Below, one piece after another: positions 1 through 8,863 of a stretch of DNA of 64,000 nt. The position numbers and the translations under genes were made by a program. The notes below the pieces were generated by a model. It searched no databases and had not been told where the DNA came from. It saw only the letters and a program-made list of their open reading frames with translations. The stretch is taken from assembly GCA_965279285.1 (NCBI GenBank), contig OZ257148.1:1488001-1552000 (forward strand), in the 5' to 3' direction. The stretch's first letter is position 1, and every line of letters starts with the position of its first letter. The stretch is from G965279335 sp965279285. Its GTDB lineage: Bacteria; Pseudomonadota; Gammaproteobacteria; DSM-16500.

Positions 1-6
1 TAACTG

Positions 7-1164
7 TTAGGGTTGTGATGCTTTTGCTTTCTTTTTTCGAATGACAAATAGCCAATAGCAAATGACGGCAATACCAAGAATGAATCCAACAGCCCAGAGA
101 GGTCTTACTGTAACCCAAGCGATTGCAATGCCGATTCCCCATAAGAATAAACCGAGAATAAATGCAATAATTCCTGTGCCAAACTCAACAATAGAGCCTA
201 AAAATGGCAGGAAATCAGCTAGTATAGCGAAAGGTTTCAGGATCAAGCTTACACCTATCATCATCATGACTAGGCTACAAATTCGTAATATCCAGGTCAT
301 TAGCTGATTTTCATCGAGCGCATTTTGAATCATGACTTCTGGAGAACTTTTACCTGTTTCTAATAACAGGACAGATTCACCAGCCGGTGCTACATAAGCT
401 TGTACGGTATCTGTAGTTTGTTGACCAATGATGCTAACAGTTTGTGGTATGTTGATAATGAATTCGCTAACTTTCATATCACCTACCGCGGGTATTTGTG
501 AGTTTTCACCAATATAAATACCTTCATCAGTTGGGGTGATGGGTTTTTTAACTTTAGTTTGTAACTCACTCATTTCAGTTTTTGAGAGATCATATACTGT
601 TGCACCGCCGATTTTTTTAATTAATTCTGTTGGTAAATGAAAGTCACCTACGGTGACAGTCGTAGCGTATTTTTCTCTGGGTTTAATTAATAATTCAGCG
701 GGATTTTCGTGGCCAGTTTGTTCTTTAAAAGTTGAGCTATCAATTAAACTTGAAGACCAGGTTTTAGAGTAAGTGTAATTTTTTATTTCTTTTTCTGAGC
801 CACCCATTTCTTTTTCTTTTTTAGTTTCGACATTTTCTTGCCATTGATACATTTCAATTTTGCGTTCAAGTTTGATGGCTTTTTCAGAAATATTAAATAA
901 CGGATCTTCTAATACATCTTCGGTAGTAGCATCACCAGTAAAATAAATGACGCGGAGATTGTTTTGATCATTAATGGGTGCATTGGGTACTGTGATGAGA
1001 ACTTGTTGAGCTTGCTGCAGAGATTGTGCAGTATGCAATGCTTTGCCTTCATTCCAAAATATTAAAAAGAAAGCACCAATGATAAGTAAAATACCAAATA
1101 ATACGCCGGCAAATGTCCCGCCGATTCGACTACCCCAAGATTGGGTGGAAATTTCTTGTACCAT
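7..1164 (-). CDS. TMEM43 (LUMA/DUF1625)-like membrane protein
   Basis: A 385-residue protein with one hydrophobic segment near the N-terminus (about residues 15-37), a long hydrophilic middle of about 240 residues and three or four hydrophobic segments in the last 100 residues, ending in a basic KKKAKA tail. This layout, together with the conserved YQWQE stretch in the middle domain, matches the TMEM43 family found in bacteria and animals, whose biochemical role is not established. The ATG at 1164 is taken as start. Upstream lies a long palindromic repeat, so the gene probably has its own promoter. Nothing in the neighbourhood suggests a pathway. Family call is from residue pattern only. Confidence 0.75.
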   Translation of the reverse strand: MVQEISTQSWGSRIGGTFAGVLFGILLIIGAFFLIFWNEGKALHTAQSLQQAQQVLITVPNAPINDQNNLRVIYFTGDATTEDVLEDPLFNISEKAIKLERKIEMYQWQENVETKKEKEMGGSEKEIKNYTYSKTWSSSLIDSSTFKEQTGHENPAELLIKPREKYATTVTVGDFHLPTELIKKIGGATVYDLSKTEMSELQTKVKKPITPTDEGIYIGENSQIPAVGDMKVSEFIINIPQTVSIIGQQTTDTVQAYVAPAGESVLLLETGKSSPEVMIQNALDENQLMTWILRICSLVMMMIGVSLILKPFAILADFLPFLGSIVEFGTGIIAFILGLFLWGIGIAIAWVTVRPLWAVGFILGIAVICYWLFVIRKKKAKASQP

Positions 1165-1192
1165 GGTAGCATCTCCTTTAGTTAACTTGTTC

Positions 1193-1344
1193 GTAACTAT
1201 TCAGCGATGAGCGCGCGTGTGAGTGCGATATTTAAAATACCGCTCCAAGCGAAACATCCCTGTTTTATGCTTGCCATCCATGGCAAGCAAGTCGCTTTAT
1301 TTTAAATATCGCACTCACACGCGCGCTCATCGCTGAATAGTTAC
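1193..1344. repeat. Long palindromic element, type B copy 1
   Basis: The element begins GTAACTATTCAGCG and ends with its reverse complement. The arms (about 45 bases each) are near-perfect inverted repeats flanking a core that contains CCGCTCCAAGCGAAACATCC and the palindrome TTGCCATCCATGGCAAG. The core is shared almost exactly with the copy at 57353-57502 but the arm sequences differ. It has no coding capacity and resembles a MITE or REP-like non-autonomous element. Apart from this element I see nothing recognisable in the gene-free stretch 1165-1576. Confidence 0.85.
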
Positions 1345-1576
1345 ACTTCTTCCATTATAGCAGAAGTCAATTTAAAGAGGTAAGTTTGAGGAGGGGCTTG
1401 ATATGCTGTTGAATAGTTATTTTAGTGCTAGTGTAATTTTTATCAACATCATGAATATACAGTCTTTTTGAAAGGCGGCACTCTTCCAGTGCAGGCCTGG
1501 CTTCATAATAGAGCTGATCTAGACTATACTATTATAAATAAGATAAAAACTATTACATACAAGGGGAGAGCTGGCC

Positions 1577-1952
1577 ATGGGTCCACGTGATAATAAAATT
1601 GATTATGCAAGTATAAATACGGCGTTGGCTAATTTTAAAAGATTTGTTGATAATTTAATGCGGGCTGATAATCTTGATCGTGATCTGCGTGTAAAACTTC
1701 ATGATGCTAGACGAATACTGATTATGGTGTTGAGAGTGGGCAAATAATATTAGATACTCAGATGTACAGAGGAGGTATTGTCACTGAAGCAGCAACGATG
1801 AAATATCATGAAAAAATTCTAGTCATATTTCCTGATTATAATCCTACAGCTAAAAAAATATTTCTCAAGCTACAACAGCAGCGCAGGCTGATGTAAAAAC
1901 GGCTCCAGGTGAGCATAATCTTACCCAGACACAGATTTTTGCTAAAAAATAG
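1577..1952 (+). pseudogene. Small hypothetical gene broken by two frameshifts
   Basis: An ATG at 1577, preceded by AAGGGGAGAG, opens a 56-codon frame ending at 1747. Just before that stop, the reading continues in another frame (NTDYGVESGQIILDTQ...) to about 1855, and then in a third frame (ISQATTAAQADV...) to a TAG at 1950-1952. Joining the three pieces gives a plausible hydrophilic protein of about 120 residues, which suggests a recently inactivated gene. No family is recognised. The alternative is three unrelated short open frames. Confidence 0.4.
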
Positions 1953-2202
1953 TTTTATTTTTGTTAAAGCGGGTCTATAGCAATTGATTTTACAGCGCTG
2001 CTTCCTTGTTTTACTTTTTAGCATCAATCATCACCCAATTAAATTAGTATCATTCAATACCATATATTTATCAGGCTAATCACCCATGTTTATGACACTT
2101 TATGTGTTAAGTAATTTTACTAGATATAAAATTATTTATAAGCAGAGAATAATATAAAAGATAATTTATTACGGTTAGTAAGATGTATAGGCAGATAAGA
2201 AA

Positions 2203-2712
2203 ATGAAAAATCTTAGTCATTGGAAAAAAACAATTCCTGTTTTTTCTCAGCGTGCTCAAAGTCTTTTTGATCCTTTACAGAGAGAAATAGATAATGCAAT
2301 TAATGAATTTTATAATATGCTCCAACCCCCAGTGTCATCTTCTGTGGATGACGTAGATAAATTAATGATTAATCCTTTTGTTGATATTATTGAAGATGAA
2401 AATACTTTTAAAGTAGAAGTGGAAATACCAGGAATGGGCGAGGAAGATGTAAAAGTTGCAATTAAAGATCAGATTTTGTCAATTACAGGGAAAAAAGAAA
2501 CATCAAAGAAAGATGAGGGGAAAAATTATATTTCTCGTGAAATTAGTTATGGATTTTACGAACGAGATATACTTTTACCAGATTACGTGGATCCTGATAA
2601 AGCTAAGGCTTCGTTTAAAAAGGGAATGTTGTGGGTTAGTTTTCCTAAAAAAGAAGGTGCTGGGAAAAAAATCCGCGAAATAAAAGTAGAAAATGCCGAT
2701 AAAAAACCCTGA
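2203..2712 (+). CDS. Small heat-shock protein, Hsp20/alpha-crystallin family
   Basis: A 169-residue ATP-independent holdase chaperone that would bind unfolding proteins in the cytoplasm. The alpha-crystallin domain runs from about residue 55 to 155: it opens with NPFVDIIEDENTFKVEVEIPG, continues with ITGKKE, and has the conserved A-x-x-x-G-x-L motif as ASFKKGMLWVSFP near the C-terminus. The N-terminal arm has FDPLQREID, typical of the class. The gene stands alone with the small cysteine-rich gene at 2737 only 24 bases downstream, so the two could be co-transcribed. Length is normal for the family. I could not identify a convincing heat-shock promoter by eye. Confidence 0.93.
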   Translation: MKNLSHWKKTIPVFSQRAQSLFDPLQREIDNAINEFYNMLQPPVSSSVDDVDKLMINPFVDIIEDENTFKVEVEIPGMGEEDVKVAIKDQILSITGKKETSKKDEGKNYISREISYGFYERDILLPDYVDPDKAKASFKKGMLWVSFPKKEGAGKKIREIKVENADKKP

Positions 2713-2736
2713 GTCAGTCAATAAAAAGGAAATTGC

Positions 2737-2976
2737 ATGACAGTCTGTGCATCGTGTGGAAATGATTATGCAAACACATTCAAGATAGTAATGGAAAGTG
2801 AAAGTTATGACTTTGATTGTTTTGAATGTGCAATAGCGAAGCTAGCTCCTATCTGCCAAAATTGCGGCTGTAAGATTATTGGGCATGGAATCGAGTCAGT
2901 AGAATTTTATTTTTGCTGTTCGCATTGTGCTCGTCATTCTGAAACAAAGGCTAATGAAAAACTAAGTTATTGTTAG
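2737..2976 (+). CDS. Cysteine-rich metallothionein-like / zinc-ribbon protein
   Basis: A 79-residue protein with four Cys pairs or clusters: CASCGND at the N-terminus, DCFECA in the middle, CQNCGC followed by IIGHG, and CCSHCARH near the end. This Cys/His spacing recurs in a widespread family annotated as prokaryotic metallothionein-like, presumed to bind zinc, whose function is not known. It follows the Hsp20 gene by 24 bases, which hints at a joint stress role. Complete at both ends with an AAAGGAAATTGC leader before ATG. Confidence 0.7.
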   Translation: MTVCASCGNDYANTFKIVMESESYDFDCFECAIAKLAPICQNCGCKIIGHGIESVEFYFCCSHCARHSETKANEKLSYC

Positions 2977-3065
2977 TAGGTAATTTTTATTTATGAGTTG
3001 ATAAATTAAAGAAATGTTTTATAGCAGAAGATTAAAAAGAGCTGGGATAATAACTTGAGTATTTT

Positions 3066-3182
3066 ATGACGGACAAAGTCAATAAAATTAAATGGTCGCA
3101 AGATGTAAGTAAAAATAGCAATGCGCTTGATTTAGAGCAGGGTGTCTTCATCTTAAAGTTAGAGTCTATCCTTTGCATATAA
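3066..3182 (+). pseudogene. Truncated DUF3175-like fragment
   Basis: A 38-codon frame whose first 28 residues, with KIKWSQDVSKNSNALDLEQG and GVF, match the N-terminus of the small DUF3175 family. Family members normally continue for another 50-60 residues (KDPKKIA..., then a basic tail), but here the frame runs into unrelated sequence overlapping the 3' end of the AMP-ligase gene on the other strand. It is therefore read as a remnant cut by a rearrangement. The call rests on recall of the family pattern. Confidence 0.5.
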
Positions 3183-4649
3183 CTTTTTTAGCTTTATGCC
3201 GTCAATTTTCCCCGTTAAGTTTAACGGCAATTTATCGAGGATAATTATTTTGTTCGGTATTTGCCATTCTTGCAGATGTTCAGTAGCATATTTCATGATT
3301 TGATCGGGTGTTACTGGATTGGTTGATTTATTTTTTAACTCAATAAATGCGATTGGAATTTCTTTTTTATTTTCATCAGGGAGGCCAATGACAGCAGCAG
3401 CTTTTATGGCTGGATGAGCAAATAATATTTGCTCTATTATCGAGGGGTAAATGATGTGGTTTTTATGATGGATTATTTCGCTGGCTCGGCTCATGTACCA
3501 ATAATAATTTTCTTGATCAAGGTACGCTAGGTCACCGGTTTTGAACCAACCATCAATAAATGTTTTTTGATTAAGCTCAGGTAAATTCCAGTAGCCAGAG
3601 CAGCATGCTGGTGATTGTACCCATATTTCGCCTGGCTCTCCTTGGGCTACCGGGTTGTTATTATTGTCTCTAAGTTGTATTTGTACTGACTTGATTTTTT
3701 TTCCTATAGAACCTTTATGTTGATCGTAAGGATTGGGATTAATGATAACGATTCCAATTTCAGTCATTCCATAACCGATTCTGAGTGGAGCGCCAGTTTT
3801 TTTGGTAAATGCTGTGGCAAGATTTTCAGGAATATTATCGCCGCCCGCAAATGCACAAATTACATTATTAAAGGCTTTTTTATTGATATTTGGATAATTG
3901 AGTAGGTCATAATAAAGTGGAGTGTGTAGGTTGATATGAGTAGGTTGGTATTCTTGCATTGCTTGCATATAGTTGTGTGTGTCAAATCCAGGCAGTAAGA
4001 CTGCAGTACCGTTATATAAAAGTGTGATTAGCGTGGTGCTGATTCCACCGATATGTCCCATCGGTTGAGCAATCAGATAAGTTAAGCCATGTTTGATAAT
4101 TAAAATTTCAATGAGTGTTTGCATAAAGCCGTAAAAGCTACGATAAGAATGTGTTATTCCTTTTAAGACCCCAGATGTGCCGGAAGAAAAAATAATCATT
4201 GCAAGATTGTTGGGATCAATTGTTGATGGTGTTAGTTGAATGTTTTGTTGGTTGGTAGTATTGATTTTTTCGTAGGTATCATCAACTAGTTTAATTTTAC
4301 ATTGCGGTGGAAGACTTTGTTTTATTAAAGCATGTTTTTCTGTCGTGGTAATGAGATAGTGTGCATTAACCAAAGTAATAACTTGGTTGATGTGAGATGA
4401 GTCTTGTTCATAAATAATGGGTATGATCGGTATTCCAAGATGAAAACAGGCAAGTTGCCAGCAAAGCAACTCAGGGGAGTTTGGTAAACAAAATGCAATA
4501 TGTTGTGATGACGAACATTGCATTGTAGTTAAAATATTAATAATTTCAATTGAGCGATTAACTAGGTTTAATGTAGAGAATGATTGATTTTTATAAATCA
4601 GCACGCCTTGATTGTGGTGTAATAGTTGAAAAAGTACATTTTGCAACAT
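3159..4649 (-). CDS. AMP-forming acyl/aryl-acid ligase (ANL superfamily)
   Basis: A 496-residue adenylate-forming enzyme that should activate a carboxylic acid with ATP, then pass it to CoA or another acceptor. Motifs in order: the P-loop IIFSSGTSGVLKG near residue 155, GYGMTE near 295, GEIWVQSP, the WFKTGDLAYLD aspartate near 370, and the C-terminal lysine region LPLNLTGKIDGIKLKK near 480. The usual GRxKDxIK hinge is replaced by SRASEIIHHKNHI, so substrate and partner may be unusual. It lies on the same strand as the hydrazine-type operon at 5915-15912 but is separated from it by the plus-strand gene at 4979. It might supply an acyl group to that pathway, which is inference only. Confidence 0.85.
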   Translation of the reverse strand: MLQNVLFQLLHHNQGVLIYKNQSFSTLNLVNRSIEIINILTTMQCSSSQHIAFCLPNSPELLCWQLACFHLGIPIIPIIYEQDSSHINQVITLVNAHYLITTTEKHALIKQSLPPQCKIKLVDDTYEKINTTNQQNIQLTPSTIDPNNLAMIIFSSGTSGVLKGITHSYRSFYGFMQTLIEILIIKHGLTYLIAQPMGHIGGISTTLITLLYNGTAVLLPGFDTHNYMQAMQEYQPTHINLHTPLYYDLLNYPNINKKAFNNVICAFAGGDNIPENLATAFTKKTGAPLRIGYGMTEIGIVIINPNPYDQHKGSIGKKIKSVQIQLRDNNNNPVAQGEPGEIWVQSPACCSGYWNLPELNQKTFIDGWFKTGDLAYLDQENYYWYMSRASEIIHHKNHIIYPSIIEQILFAHPAIKAAAVIGLPDENKKEIPIAFIELKNKSTNPVTPDQIMKYATEHLQEWQIPNKIIILDKLPLNLTGKIDGIKLKKLYAKDRL

Positions 4650-4978
4650 AGAATATCTCCGTGCTTAGTTTTTTATAGTATAGTTTAGCAAGTTGATTAG
4701 CAACTAGGAGTGGCTCTAGTGATTAAGGTCGGTATTTAAGACAATAGAGTATGGAATATATAACTACCGGTGACCGGTGTTTTGTTTCAAAATAACATTT
4801 ATAATTGGCTATAATGAGCCTAAAATAAGCGTTTTTAGGCTTGTTTAGTGAGTTTTATTTGTTGTTTCACATACTGCCTTTGACAGCAGGAAATAGTTTT
4901 TGTATCCTAGCTCCCTAGAAATAGGGAATTTTTCCTAAAAAATGAGTTACTTTGCTCAATAATGGCCGGGAGCCTTCA
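4650..4978. other. Divergent intergenic region between AMP ligase and beta-barrel gene
   Basis: A 329-base gene-free stretch holding promoters for both flanking genes. I see a short dyad ACCGGTGACCGGT at about 4766-4778 and a terminator-like hairpin at 4912-4933 (listed separately). Nothing else is recognised. Confidence 0.4.
4912..4933 (+). terminator. Terminator-like hairpin in the leader of the beta-barrel gene
   Basis: A six-pair stem TCCCTA / TAGGGA closes a GAAA tetraloop and is followed by ATTTTT. It sits about 45 bases upstream of the ATG at 4979, in the likely 5' leader. It either ends upstream transcription or acts as an attenuator. The stem is short, so strength is uncertain. Confidence 0.45.
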
Positions 4979-5866
4979 ATGATAATACGAAAGTTGTCAG
5001 TTTATACGATGATGTGTTTGTCTGTGATTTCTTTTTCAACTTATGCAGCGAGTGTTGATACGCAGTCTGAGATGCCACGTTCAGGTTTTTTTGCGGGACT
5101 TGGCGGTAGTTATAATAGTGTTTATCCAAATCAAGCAATTAATGGCAGTTTAGTGGCTAATTATTATGCCGATGGAGCTCTTGCTACTATCGCAGAAAAT
5201 ACCTTACCTTCTTTCAGTACGCCGCCTATTATGACAACATTTGCTCCAGTAGTTCAAATAGGTTATTTCAAGCAGTTTGCAGATAGTCATTGGTTCTGGG
5301 GCGCAAAACTTTTGTATCAATATTTAAATCTTAAGTCTTCTAATAAGTTCAGTGATTCTAACTCCTTTTTCTCCGGTGTTGGTTTTCCTGGGGCGCCAAC
5401 CCAACCTATAGCGTTGCTTTCACAAAACGCTTCAATTGAGATTAATCATGAGTTTATATTCATGCCGCTTATGGGGTATTCATTTAAAAATAACCAGATT
5501 TATTTTGGTATTGGCCCTGCCTTATTTGAGTCTAAATCAACATTGTCTCAGTCGATGGAATATCTTACTTTTGCCGCGACTCTACAGGATGATATTGTGT
5601 TTAACAAAGCGAGTAATAAAAATTGGATGTGGGGCGGTGCTTTTCAAGTTGGTGTCACTCATTATTTTAATCCTGAGTGGTTTGTAGATTTAAACTATCT
5701 CTATGGAGCAACGAAAACCTATGATTACAATGATAGACCTGCTTTTGCTAGTGCAGTGACTCAGGCAGGTGTAACATTGAGTAATAGTACAGCATATAAA
5801 GTGCATACTTCGCAATATATTACTACGCAATCGTTTATGCTTACTGTGAATAAGGTGTTTATGTAG
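4979..5866 (+). CDS. Outer-membrane beta-barrel protein
   Basis: A 295-residue exported protein. The N-terminus (KLSVYTMMCLSVISFSTYAAS) is a signal peptide with a probable cleavage after AYAA-type residues near position 24. The rest alternates polar and aromatic residues in short strands, opens with GFFAGLGGSYN, and ends TQSFMLTVNKVFM, a C-terminal strand with a terminal hydrophobic residue. These are features of small barrel proteins abundant in Legionellales. The ATG at 4979 is preferred over a TTG at 4952 because GGGAG lies six bases upstream and the signal peptide then starts correctly. It converges on the operon ending at 5915. Pore or adhesin function is not predictable. Confidence 0.75.
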   Translation: MIIRKLSVYTMMCLSVISFSTYAASVDTQSEMPRSGFFAGLGGSYNSVYPNQAINGSLVANYYADGALATIAENTLPSFSTPPIMTTFAPVVQIGYFKQFADSHWFWGAKLLYQYLNLKSSNKFSDSNSFFSGVGFPGAPTQPIALLSQNASIEINHEFIFMPLMGYSFKNNQIYFGIGPALFESKSTLSQSMEYLTFAATLQDDIVFNKASNKNWMWGGAFQVGVTHYFNPEWFVDLNYLYGATKTYDYNDRPAFASAVTQAGVTLSNSTAYKVHTSQYITTQSFMLTVNKVFM

Positions 5867-5914
5867 TAGTCTTGCTTAGGGTGGTATGCAACTACTTGAT
5901 CATTTTAGCTAATA

Positions 5915-7576
5915 TTAGTATTTGTTTACTTTTGTGCTCTTATTGGTAAAAAAAATTTGTTTAGCAAGATCGATTGGGTTGCCTGTAGTTAATAGCTCTA
6001 TGGCGTTTGGCCAGCAGTTTGTTGCTAGTATGCCAAGTGATTTGCTTAGTTGTGCTGAAAAACGCGGCATTAGAGGCGCTGTTACTTTTGCGAGTAATTG
6101 CGCAGCTGCAAGCTCAAGTGCAATAGCTGTTTGATATTCATTTGAGATATGAATATAACGGTGAGCATCTGCAAAAATTAATGCATTTTTTACTAAAGAA
6201 TTTAATTCATTGGCTACCTGATTAAGTGAAAAGTCCTTAGCGCTGTAGTATCTTGTAATAGTTTTAAGATGATGTTCAAGGCTGTTAAAGTAAGCAATTT
6301 GTCTAGGTGTCCATGAGTTAGCTATAGGTGCAGGCGCGCGACTTGCAAAAGCGTCTTGTATACGTTTGCCGAGATTGGTGAGCCAATGTTGCCATTGCCC
6401 GAGTAAAGTTTCGTCAATGCATTGATGGAAATTTTTAAGCGTAAAATTAGTACGCTTTTGTTCGCCGCGTGTCAATGCTAAGTAATAACGGATAGCATCG
6501 ACATTATCAGATGTAAGAATGTCTTTACCCCAGATTGCATGACGCCTGCTGGTAGAGAACTTACGGCCGTTAAGCAAGTAGAATTCATTTACATTGTAAT
6601 CGATATCACATTGCCATTTTGGAAATGCTAAGTGATATAATATTGGAAATAAAATTGTGTGATAGAAGCTATTATCGTAACCAAAAAAGTGAATAATTTT
6701 CCAATCATTTTGTGGTTGGTCAGCGTGCCAAGGACGCTTCAAATGTTGTGCTAACTCACCAATGCCATATAAAAATCCATATGCTACTTCTACCCATCCC
6801 CAGATGACTTGTTGTCCCTCAACAAGTTCAAGTGGAGGGATACCCCATGCAGCAGGATGAGTGAGTGCTATAGAAGAGTTTTTGCGCGCAAATATTTTTT
6901 TTGCTAACTGTTGTAAGCGAAGAGATATTTTTCCCTGCTTATGATGTTGATATACCACATTTTTAAAGTTGTTGAGATCGATTGCGTAACGTTCAATCGT
7001 GTTATGTTGTGGTGGTAAGTTAGATAATTGGGAATATGGTTTTATCAACTCTACGCATGAGTTAGGTTCGCCGCATTCTTCACACATGTTTCCTCCGGTG
7101 GAGGAGTCGCAGGTAGGACAGTTACCACGCACGTCACCTTCATAAAGATATTGATGAGTTTGGCTATCAAACAGTGATGTGTCACGTACGCGTTCAACAC
7201 CGTTCACTGTCAGACGTGAGAAAAAAGTCTGCATACCTTTTGCATATGAAACATTTCTGCTGGTAACAGTATATTGATCAAGGTGAATGTTCATCATTTC
7301 CAAAGTATTTTTTATTTCAGCTGCATAATGTGCCGCTATTATTTGTGGAGTGGTTCGCTTTTGTCGCGCTAGTCTTGCAACATAGCTTTGATAGTCATCA
7401 CTACCACTTAAATGATATGCTTCCTGGCCAGTTGACCGAAGAAAGCGCACAAGAACATCGGCGCCTAGATAAGGCCCAGATAGATGCCCTAGATGCAGAT
7501 CTCCATTGGGTGTGGCTGGTGCAGAGAATACAAAAATAGGCTGATTTTTTGTTGTATGCGTATTAGTAGGGCGCAT
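5915..7576 (-). CDS. Stand-alone methionyl-tRNA-synthetase-like enzyme (second paralog of the cluster)
   Basis: A 553-residue class I aminoacyl-tRNA-synthetase-like protein. The HIGH motif is HLGH (residues 28-31, after PNGDLHLG), a zinc knuckle CPTC...CEEC lies near residue 155, and the KMSKS loop is KFSTS near residue 338. It resembles the cupin-fused protein at 12482 more than a housekeeping MetRS, notably in the PNGxLHxGHLxGPY and KFSTSR blocks, but has no cupin. In this context it probably activates an amino acid as an adenylate for the cluster product rather than charging tRNA (inference). ATG 7576 is chosen over an upstream start because GAGGAGG lies eight bases before it. It is the last gene of the operon, 63 bases after the ATP-grasp gene. 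Confidence 0.85.
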   Translation of the reverse strand: MRPTNTHTTKNQPIFVFSAPATPNGDLHLGHLSGPYLGADVLVRFLRSTGQEAYHLSGSDDYQSYVARLARQKRTTPQIIAAHYAAEIKNTLEMMNIHLDQYTVTSRNVSYAKGMQTFFSRLTVNGVERVRDTSLFDSQTHQYLYEGDVRGNCPTCDSSTGGNMCEECGEPNSCVELIKPYSQLSNLPPQHNTIERYAIDLNNFKNVVYQHHKQGKISLRLQQLAKKIFARKNSSIALTHPAAWGIPPLELVEGQQVIWGWVEVAYGFLYGIGELAQHLKRPWHADQPQNDWKIIHFFGYDNSFYHTILFPILYHLAFPKWQCDIDYNVNEFYLLNGRKFSTSRRHAIWGKDILTSDNVDAIRYYLALTRGEQKRTNFTLKNFHQCIDETLLGQWQHWLTNLGKRIQDAFASRAPAPIANSWTPRQIAYFNSLEHHLKTITRYYSAKDFSLNQVANELNSLVKNALIFADAHRYIHISNEYQTAIALELAAAQLLAKVTAPLMPRFSAQLSKSLGILATNCWPNAIELLTTGNPIDLAKQIFFTNKSTKVNKY

Positions 7577-7639
7577 GACTTTATCCTCCTCAATATTTTT
7601 ATATATCATTATTTTGAAAAAATAGTTTTTTTTCAAAAT

Positions 7640-8863
7640 CTACTTATAATTAACTATTCTAAAGTTTTTTAAAGCATTAAAATCAGTATATAGTTCAGTA
7701 AAATTAGTATTCCATAAAAATATCTCTGCAATTTTATCATTTATGGTTACAGGTTTTTGTGTAGTTTGACCTGCTTGGGCAAAAAAATTAATTTCATGCT
7801 GGCTTTTAATGCTTGGAATGTTGAAAGAATCAATAACACCTAATGTTGCAGGGAACCAAAGGCAAGCACAATAAGGGCCTTTTTTGTCAAAATGCAAAGT
7901 GTAGTCTTCTTTAATCTGTAATAATAAGTTTGCTTCAAGGAAGCGAACGTTTAAATGTTTATGATATAGCTTTGCAAGCCATGCGCCGCCTGCGCGTGCG
8001 GCTATTTCTAAGAATATAATTTTATTTTCATTGGTAATAAAAACTTCTAGATGAGTAATACCACTTCCGCTATATTCAAGCGCAGATAAGACTTTACGAT
8101 TAAATTTTTCTAGCTGAATAAACTCTTTTTTGTGCTCTGGTAGGGTAATGCTGCCTAAGGTATTACCTTGTAAATATTCAAAGACAGGTTTAGTATATTC
8201 TGAAATTTGTGTATATAAAATTTTTCCATTTTTAATAAAGCTGTCGCAATGATAAAGTTTGCCAGTAATATATTCATCTAATTCAAAGTTCTTTTTTTTG
8301 TTGTGTGTTTTTAGCCATGTTTTTAGCATAATCATATTATCCAGTTTTTCTGCACCATTGCTATTAGCATCGTCAATAGGTTTGACAAAGACAGGAAAGC
8401 CAAGAGTTGAGATAATTGTGTTAATGTAGTTTTTATTAGTATGAAATTGTTTTTGCTCAAGCTCTAGGTGACGTGGTAAATTTATTTTTTTGTTAAGCAA
8501 AGCAGCCTTCATGACTAATTTATTGGTGAAACGGTTGGCTACCTGTGCATTTAATCCAGGTAGTTGATAATGTGAACGTAGCTGACCGCAGACATTAACG
8601 CACCATTCTGAGTTAGTTACAATATTTATAGGGATGTCAGCATATTCATTCAATATCTTATCTATGTGTTTTTTAGCTGTGTTGAAACTAAAGTCGTTGG
8701 TTATTACTATTTTTTCAAATAAAGTATGTTGTTTACGTTCATATAGCTTTTGATAGCTTATAGGATTAATTAATAAAAATAATCGGTAGTGAGTTGGATT
8801 GCTAATTTTAGCGATATTAATAGTGAAATTCTGGCTATTTTGTAATATAAAGATATTTTTCAT
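7640..8863 (-). CDS. ATP-grasp carboxylate-amine ligase (first)
   Basis: A 407-residue ATP-grasp enzyme that should form an acyl-phosphate from a carboxylate and join it to an amine, as in dipeptide ligases of the BacD/carbamoyl-phosphate-synthase-like group. Visible blocks are NKLVMKAALLNKK near residue 115, FPVFVKPIDDANSNGAEK (the ATP-binding lysine and glycine-rich loop) near 160, ELDEYITGKLYHCDSF near 200, and the metal-binding end THLEVFITNENKIIFLEIAA with a GGAW loop near 290. The start ATG overlaps the end of the upstream gene by four bases, so translation is coupled. It would add an amino acid or acid to the hydrazine-type product (inference). Confidence 0.83.
   Translation of the reverse strand: MKNIFILQNSQNFTINIAKISNPTHYRLFLLINPISYQKLYERKQHTLFEKIVITNDFSFNTAKKHIDKILNEYADIPINIVTNSEWCVNVCGQLRSHYQLPGLNAQVANRFTNKLVMKAALLNKKINLPRHLELEQKQFHTNKNYINTIISTLGFPVFVKPIDDANSNGAEKLDNMIMLKTWLKTHNKKKNFELDEYITGKLYHCDSFIKNGKILYTQISEYTKPVFEYLQGNTLGSITLPEHKKEFIQLEKFNRKVLSALEYSGSGITHLEVFITNENKIIFLEIAARAGGAWLAKLYHKHLNVRFLEANLLLQIKEDYTLHFDKKGPYCACLWFPATLGVIDSFNIPSIKSQHEINFFAQAGQTTQKPVTINDKIAEIFLWNTNFTELYTDFNALKNFRIVNYK

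Noticed and set aside
1836..2027. Minus-strand 63-codon frame
   Set aside because: It overlaps the broken small gene on the plus strand and looks like chance coding in AT-rich sequence.
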